DNA from: Rallus limicola
Taxonomy: Eukaryota; Chordata; Aves; Gruiformes; Rallidae
Direction: 5' to 3'
Length of the DNA stretch: 64,000 nt
Assembly: GCA_022605955.1 (NCBI GenBank)
Contig: JAKCOZ010000004.1
Span: 65,222,229 to 65,286,228 of the forward strand
The notes below the pieces were generated by a model. That model had not been told where the DNA came from and did not search any database. It worked only from the letters and a program-made list of their open reading frames with translations. Positions 61,025-64,000 of this stretch are shown one piece after another; position 1 is the first letter of the stretch; each line of letters starts with the position of its first letter. The position numbers were made by a program, and so were the translations under genes.

Positions 61025-61521
61025 TAAGGTAGAAATTGTATTATAATAAGTGCTAAATAACCCATTACAATATATACATTATTACTTTAATTTCTGTATA
61101 TATAATTGTTGTTGTGTGTTGTGCCAATGGAGTTACAGCCGGAAACATACACGTCAATGAAGGAAGACTGCCACGATGATGGGATCAAGACCTACCATCA
61201 CAAGAACTTTTTCCTCTTCCCCTTTGAAAATGAACACTTTTGATTCACAGACCATGACCATGGACCATGTCAGATGCAGTGGTCGAGAGCCCGAGATGCA
61301 GTATGCAACGATCCAATGGTGCATACTGACACCATGAGAGACTGTTACAACGAATGAAGCCTGAAAGTCATGGACTAAATCATTTACTCAACAAAACTCA
61401 GAAGAATGATCCATAGACTAAGGGAATAATACAGATATGTGTGTCTGAAACATTGGTTGTACCCAAAAGAAATGGTTGGATCTGGTCATGACGTAAATGG
61501 TATGGAATAAGGGGTGGATAA
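61025..61521 (+). other. Proviral 3' region without env
   Basis: 497 bp between the pol stop and the 3' LTR. No open frame of note, no signal peptide, and no transmembrane or fusion-peptide pattern on either strand. It is therefore an untranslated tail, and the element lacks an envelope gene. Confidence 0.85.
61506..61519 (+). promoter_or_regulatory. Candidate polypurine tract
   Basis: AATAAGGGGTGGAT lies directly before the 3' LTR, the place where plus-strand DNA synthesis is primed. It is short and interrupted by T, so the exact borders are uncertain. Confidence 0.6.
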
Positions 61522-62109
61522 TGTCCTGGTTTCAGTCAGGATAGAGTTAATTTCATTTGTAGCAGCGGATGGAATGCTGTGTTTGGGAGTTAAAATGAAA
61601 ACAGTGCTGATAACACCCTGATGTTTTTAGTTGCAGTCAGACAGTCAATGCCAGGACAGGTGACCCAGATGGGCCAAAGAGAATATTCCATGCCAATTAC
61701 GTCCTGCCCAGGATAAAGGGGGGCTGATGGGAGGAAGAAGGGGCGGTTCCGGGACGCGAGCGGCCGGGACGCGAGGGTCTTGGGGGACGGTCGGGTTCCG
61801 GGACGGCTCTGGGTGGTACGGCCTGAGTTGTGTGGTTCGGTGAGAAACTGCATTGTGTATCAATATTTTCATATTCTTTTGCTCTATAGTCCTGTTAGCA
61901 TTGTATATATTTTATTTTTCTGTTATCTTAGTAAACTATCCTTATCCCAACCCACGGGCCTCTTAGTTTCTTGGTTTTGGAGTTATTTGCCCCTTCCTTT
62001 TCCCTTCCCTTGTTTCCCCCCTCCCCTTTTTCCCTTTTCTCCTGCTCTTTTACTTTAAGGAGCAGGCAGCTGCGTGGATCTCGGCCCAAGCCGGGGTGAA
62101 ACCACGACA
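61522..62109 (+). repeat. 3' LTR
   Basis: 588 bp, identical to the 5' LTR except G for A at 62095. It supplies the polyadenylation region (AGTAAA at 61930-61935). Ends TG...CA. Confidence 0.96.
61930..61935 (+). promoter_or_regulatory. Polyadenylation-like hexamer AGTAAA (3' LTR)
   Basis: A non-canonical hexamer at the site where related older LTRs have ATTAAA. It probably directs 3' end formation of the proviral RNA. Confidence 0.5.
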
Positions 62110-62114
62110 ACAGG
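62110..62114. repeat. Right target-site duplication ACAGG
   Basis: Matches 55217-55221 exactly, so the provirus is an intact insertion without recombination between different copies. Confidence 0.9.
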
Positions 62115-62513
62115 TGAGCTGAGAAAATATTGGGAAACATTTCCCACAGACAGCCTCACTGAATGGCATGGGCTGCATTGGAGGACCAGTGTAAGGACAA
62201 GGGCAGGACAAGAGAAGATGGGTGTCCCCACAGCCAACTTCCTAGAGAAGCTCCACCCCTTCTGGATATCACATGCCCCCCTTGCCCCAAAAGTCTCTCT
62301 CCTCTCTCAGTCACACGGTCTATTTACTCCACCCTGTTCTGTCATTGGTAAAGTGTCATACCCCACATGTTCATGGACTGCCCTGTGACTGGCTGCAGTA
62401 CCAGCTGCCCACGTACACAGAAGAATGCCAGTATAAAAAGTCCCTTCCCACTATACACACAGGGATGGTATTTTTTTTAAGATGCATTTTATAGTTCAGA
62501 GCCACTGTTTTTG
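62115..62513. other. Flank of the provirus, nature unknown
   Basis: Less AT-rich than the rest of the host sequence. It contains GTATAAAAAG at 62432-62441, a possible TATA word. It could be the continuation of the older LTR started at 55160, but I did not recognise it. No gene seen. Confidence 0.4.
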
Positions 62514-62582
62514 TGGCAAGGGGGTTGGGCTAGGTGACCTTTAAAAGTCCCTTCCAACCTAACACAACTATGATTCTATGAT
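62514..62582 (+). mobile_element. CR1 3'-end fragment
   Basis: GGCAAGGGGGTTGGGCTAGG, TGACCTTTAAAAGTCCCTTC and CAACTATGATTCTATGAT, the plus-strand CR1 end with its ATTCTATGAT tail. About 70 bp. Confidence 0.88.
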
Positions 62583-64000
62583 AACATGTTGTGTTTTTAT
62601 GTCATCGGCCTGCAGTCACCCTGTCTTTTCTTTTGTACCTCAGTGCTACAGATGACCTTTTATTTTGACAAATAGGGAATTTCGCCTCACATCTAATAAT
62701 TATATGAATAAACATTGAATTGCCTATTGTAGTATACATATCTTTTAGAGACTCCTTAAAACATAATGACTTCCAAATTACCTTGGATGAAATGATATTG
62801 CCAGCAACAATGTAGCTCAAGGAAGGAGAGATTAATCTATGTTGAATCACAACTGATTTTAGTCAGACACTCAGTCTCATACCCACAAGCACTAAGAGGC
62901 ATGTAAGTAGCCTTGCAAGCATTGTGACCCTAAGACACCTGTATCCAGGTAGTCTGTCCAGGATTACTTGCAATGATGGAGAGCAAGAGGCATCAGTTTT
63001 CAAGTTGCTTCCTGGGTTTTTTTTTTCTTAGGAGTAGGCTTATTTTAGATGAGTTTCATTGTACCCTTCAGGAGCTGGCAGTGATTAACCTCTCAATTCT
63101 GCCCGACCTCTGCAAGTCATCAAACTTTAGTCACTGTCTGTTTCAGGTCTGCTTGTCCTGAGAAATTGCAAGTAGATGTGTGCTAGGATCTTAGAGACCT
63201 GCTACTGTAGGCGTCACCGACACATATGATTTTTATAGCCCTTCTCCTCCTGACATTCTCACCCAAATGTTCACATTCACTCTCCCTCCATATCAATATA
63301 AATGTTTTTAATGCTCTTCCATACATTCCTGGGTTTCTATTTTCTAATACATTGTAGGCACTTTGGTACCTGCTGGCAATAAAATGACAGCTGCCTTCTA
63401 TGATTCATAAGTTTTCCTCTGAAACGTCTCCCAAGCTTCTGTTACTACCTCTCAGTACTTCAGCATTATATTATAGCAAAATTTCCACTTTGCTGTCTCA
63501 GAATTGCAAAAGAAGATAACAATTCACTTCTATCTATGCAGTCATTTTGTATATAAATTCTAATCTGATCCAGTGTTCACATTCTATCTCTGTTTTATTT
63601 GATTCTGGTGAGCTTTATGGTGGGCCTTCCCAACTTACTGTCTTCCATTACCCACATTACCGTATCCTTTTTTATGCAAAAGGCAGAAAAACAAAATGTT
63701 GAGTAACAAAAAGAGCATTTCTTTCATGTTTAAATAACATTCCAAGTACTCCTTATGTGAGTTATCATAATACCCTTTCACTGATTGTCTGGCTATGTAT
63801 TTGTCAAGGTCTACCTTATTGGCTAATCAAAATTTTATTGGCTATAATAGAGATGTCATTTGACTTCAGATAAAGATCTTGACCCAAGTTCTGTATGCAG
63901 CATTTATAGTTAGGGGTGGCAGATGACTCTCTCCTCAGAATAGCCACAGAGTTATCACTGGCAAATAGCAAATACAAAGTTTAGTTCATAGATAACTCTA
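62583..64000. other. AT-rich unique sequence, no gene seen
   Basis: No supported gene or repeat family to the end of the window. Confidence 0.5.

Larger units (their letters stand above)
55222..62109 (+). mobile_element. Complete env-less ERV-L-like provirus
   Basis: A 6,888-bp endogenous retrovirus with, in order: 5' LTR, tRNA-Lys-type primer binding site, gag, in-frame UAG, pro-pol, ~500 bp untranslated tail, polypurine tract and 3' LTR. The two 588-bp LTRs differ at one site only (A at 55795, G at 62095). The 5-bp duplication ACAGG flanks it exactly. Both long frames are open from end to end, and all expected protease, RT, RNase H and integrase active-site residues are present. There is no env. 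The 5-bp duplication, env-less layout, YIDD-type RT and LTR resemblance to avian ERV-L LTRs point to class III (ERV-L/spuma-like). The primer site is lysine-type, not the leucine-type that gave ERV-L its name. The near-identity of the LTRs makes this a recent insertion, possibly still polymorphic in the species. Confidence 0.96.

Noticed and set aside
61025..61521. A hidden envelope or accessory gene
   Set aside because: No frame of useful length, no signal peptide and no transmembrane pattern.
1..64000. CRISPR arrays, tRNA or rRNA genes
   Set aside because: No regular repeat-spacer pattern, and no cloverleaf with a GGTTCGAATCC-type arm was seen on either strand.

Overview
The window looks like AT-rich, gene-poor DNA from a bird. 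The evidence is a scatter of 5'-truncated CR1 LINEs that share the typical avian CR1 3' tail (ATTCTATGAT-like), several LTRs of the avian ERV-L kind (TGTcctGGTTTtgg...GATAGAGTTAATTTtctt...ACCACGACA), and no tRNAs, rRNAs or bacterial-type operons. I found no host exon I could defend. Nearly all the short open frames lack recognisable domains and look like chance frames, so the host part is best read as intergenic or deep intronic sequence. I cannot name the species.

Layout. From 1 to about 55,160 the sequence is unique AT-rich DNA with old repeats. Young-type CR1 3' ends lie at 3413-3930(-), 6213-6320(-), 25986-26070(-), 28118-28812(-), 29831-29982(+), 39778-40930(-), 44223-44343(+), 49367-49438(+) and 62514-62582(+). 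Two much older CR1/L3-like pieces lie at 8655-8912(-) and 15780-16075(+). Decayed ERV-L-type LTRs lie at 5066-5272 (internally deleted), 22533-23098 and 37337-37982. Two copies of a second LTR family lie at 17088-17261(+) and 47420-48276(-). A 150-bp imperfect inverted repeat lies at 12478-12627.

The main feature is a complete, apparently very young, env-less ERV-L-like provirus at 55222-62109 (6,888 bp, + strand). It has two 588-bp LTRs that differ at one base, a perfect 5-bp target-site duplication (ACAGG), a lysine-tRNA-type primer binding site, an intact gag (633 codons from the first ATG), and an intact pro-pol with every expected catalytic residue of protease, reverse transcriptase, RNase H and integrase. 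gag and pol share one reading frame and are separated by a single UAG. A hairpin starts five bases after that stop, which suggests stop-codon readthrough makes the Gag-Pol precursor. Gag is unusual: it starts with several hydrophobic segments instead of a myristoylation signal, carries a 90-bp coding tandem repeat, and has no CCHC zinc knuckle. There is no envelope gene and no dUTPase. The provirus sits beside a fragment resembling the 5' end of an older ERV-L LTR.

How the parts would work together: the 5' LTR drives a genomic RNA, tRNA-Lys would prime reverse transcription at 55817-55834, Gag would assemble the particle (probably at an internal membrane, by inference), readthrough would supply the enzymes, and integration would give 5-bp duplications. 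The lack of env implies an intracellular (retrotransposon-like) life cycle.
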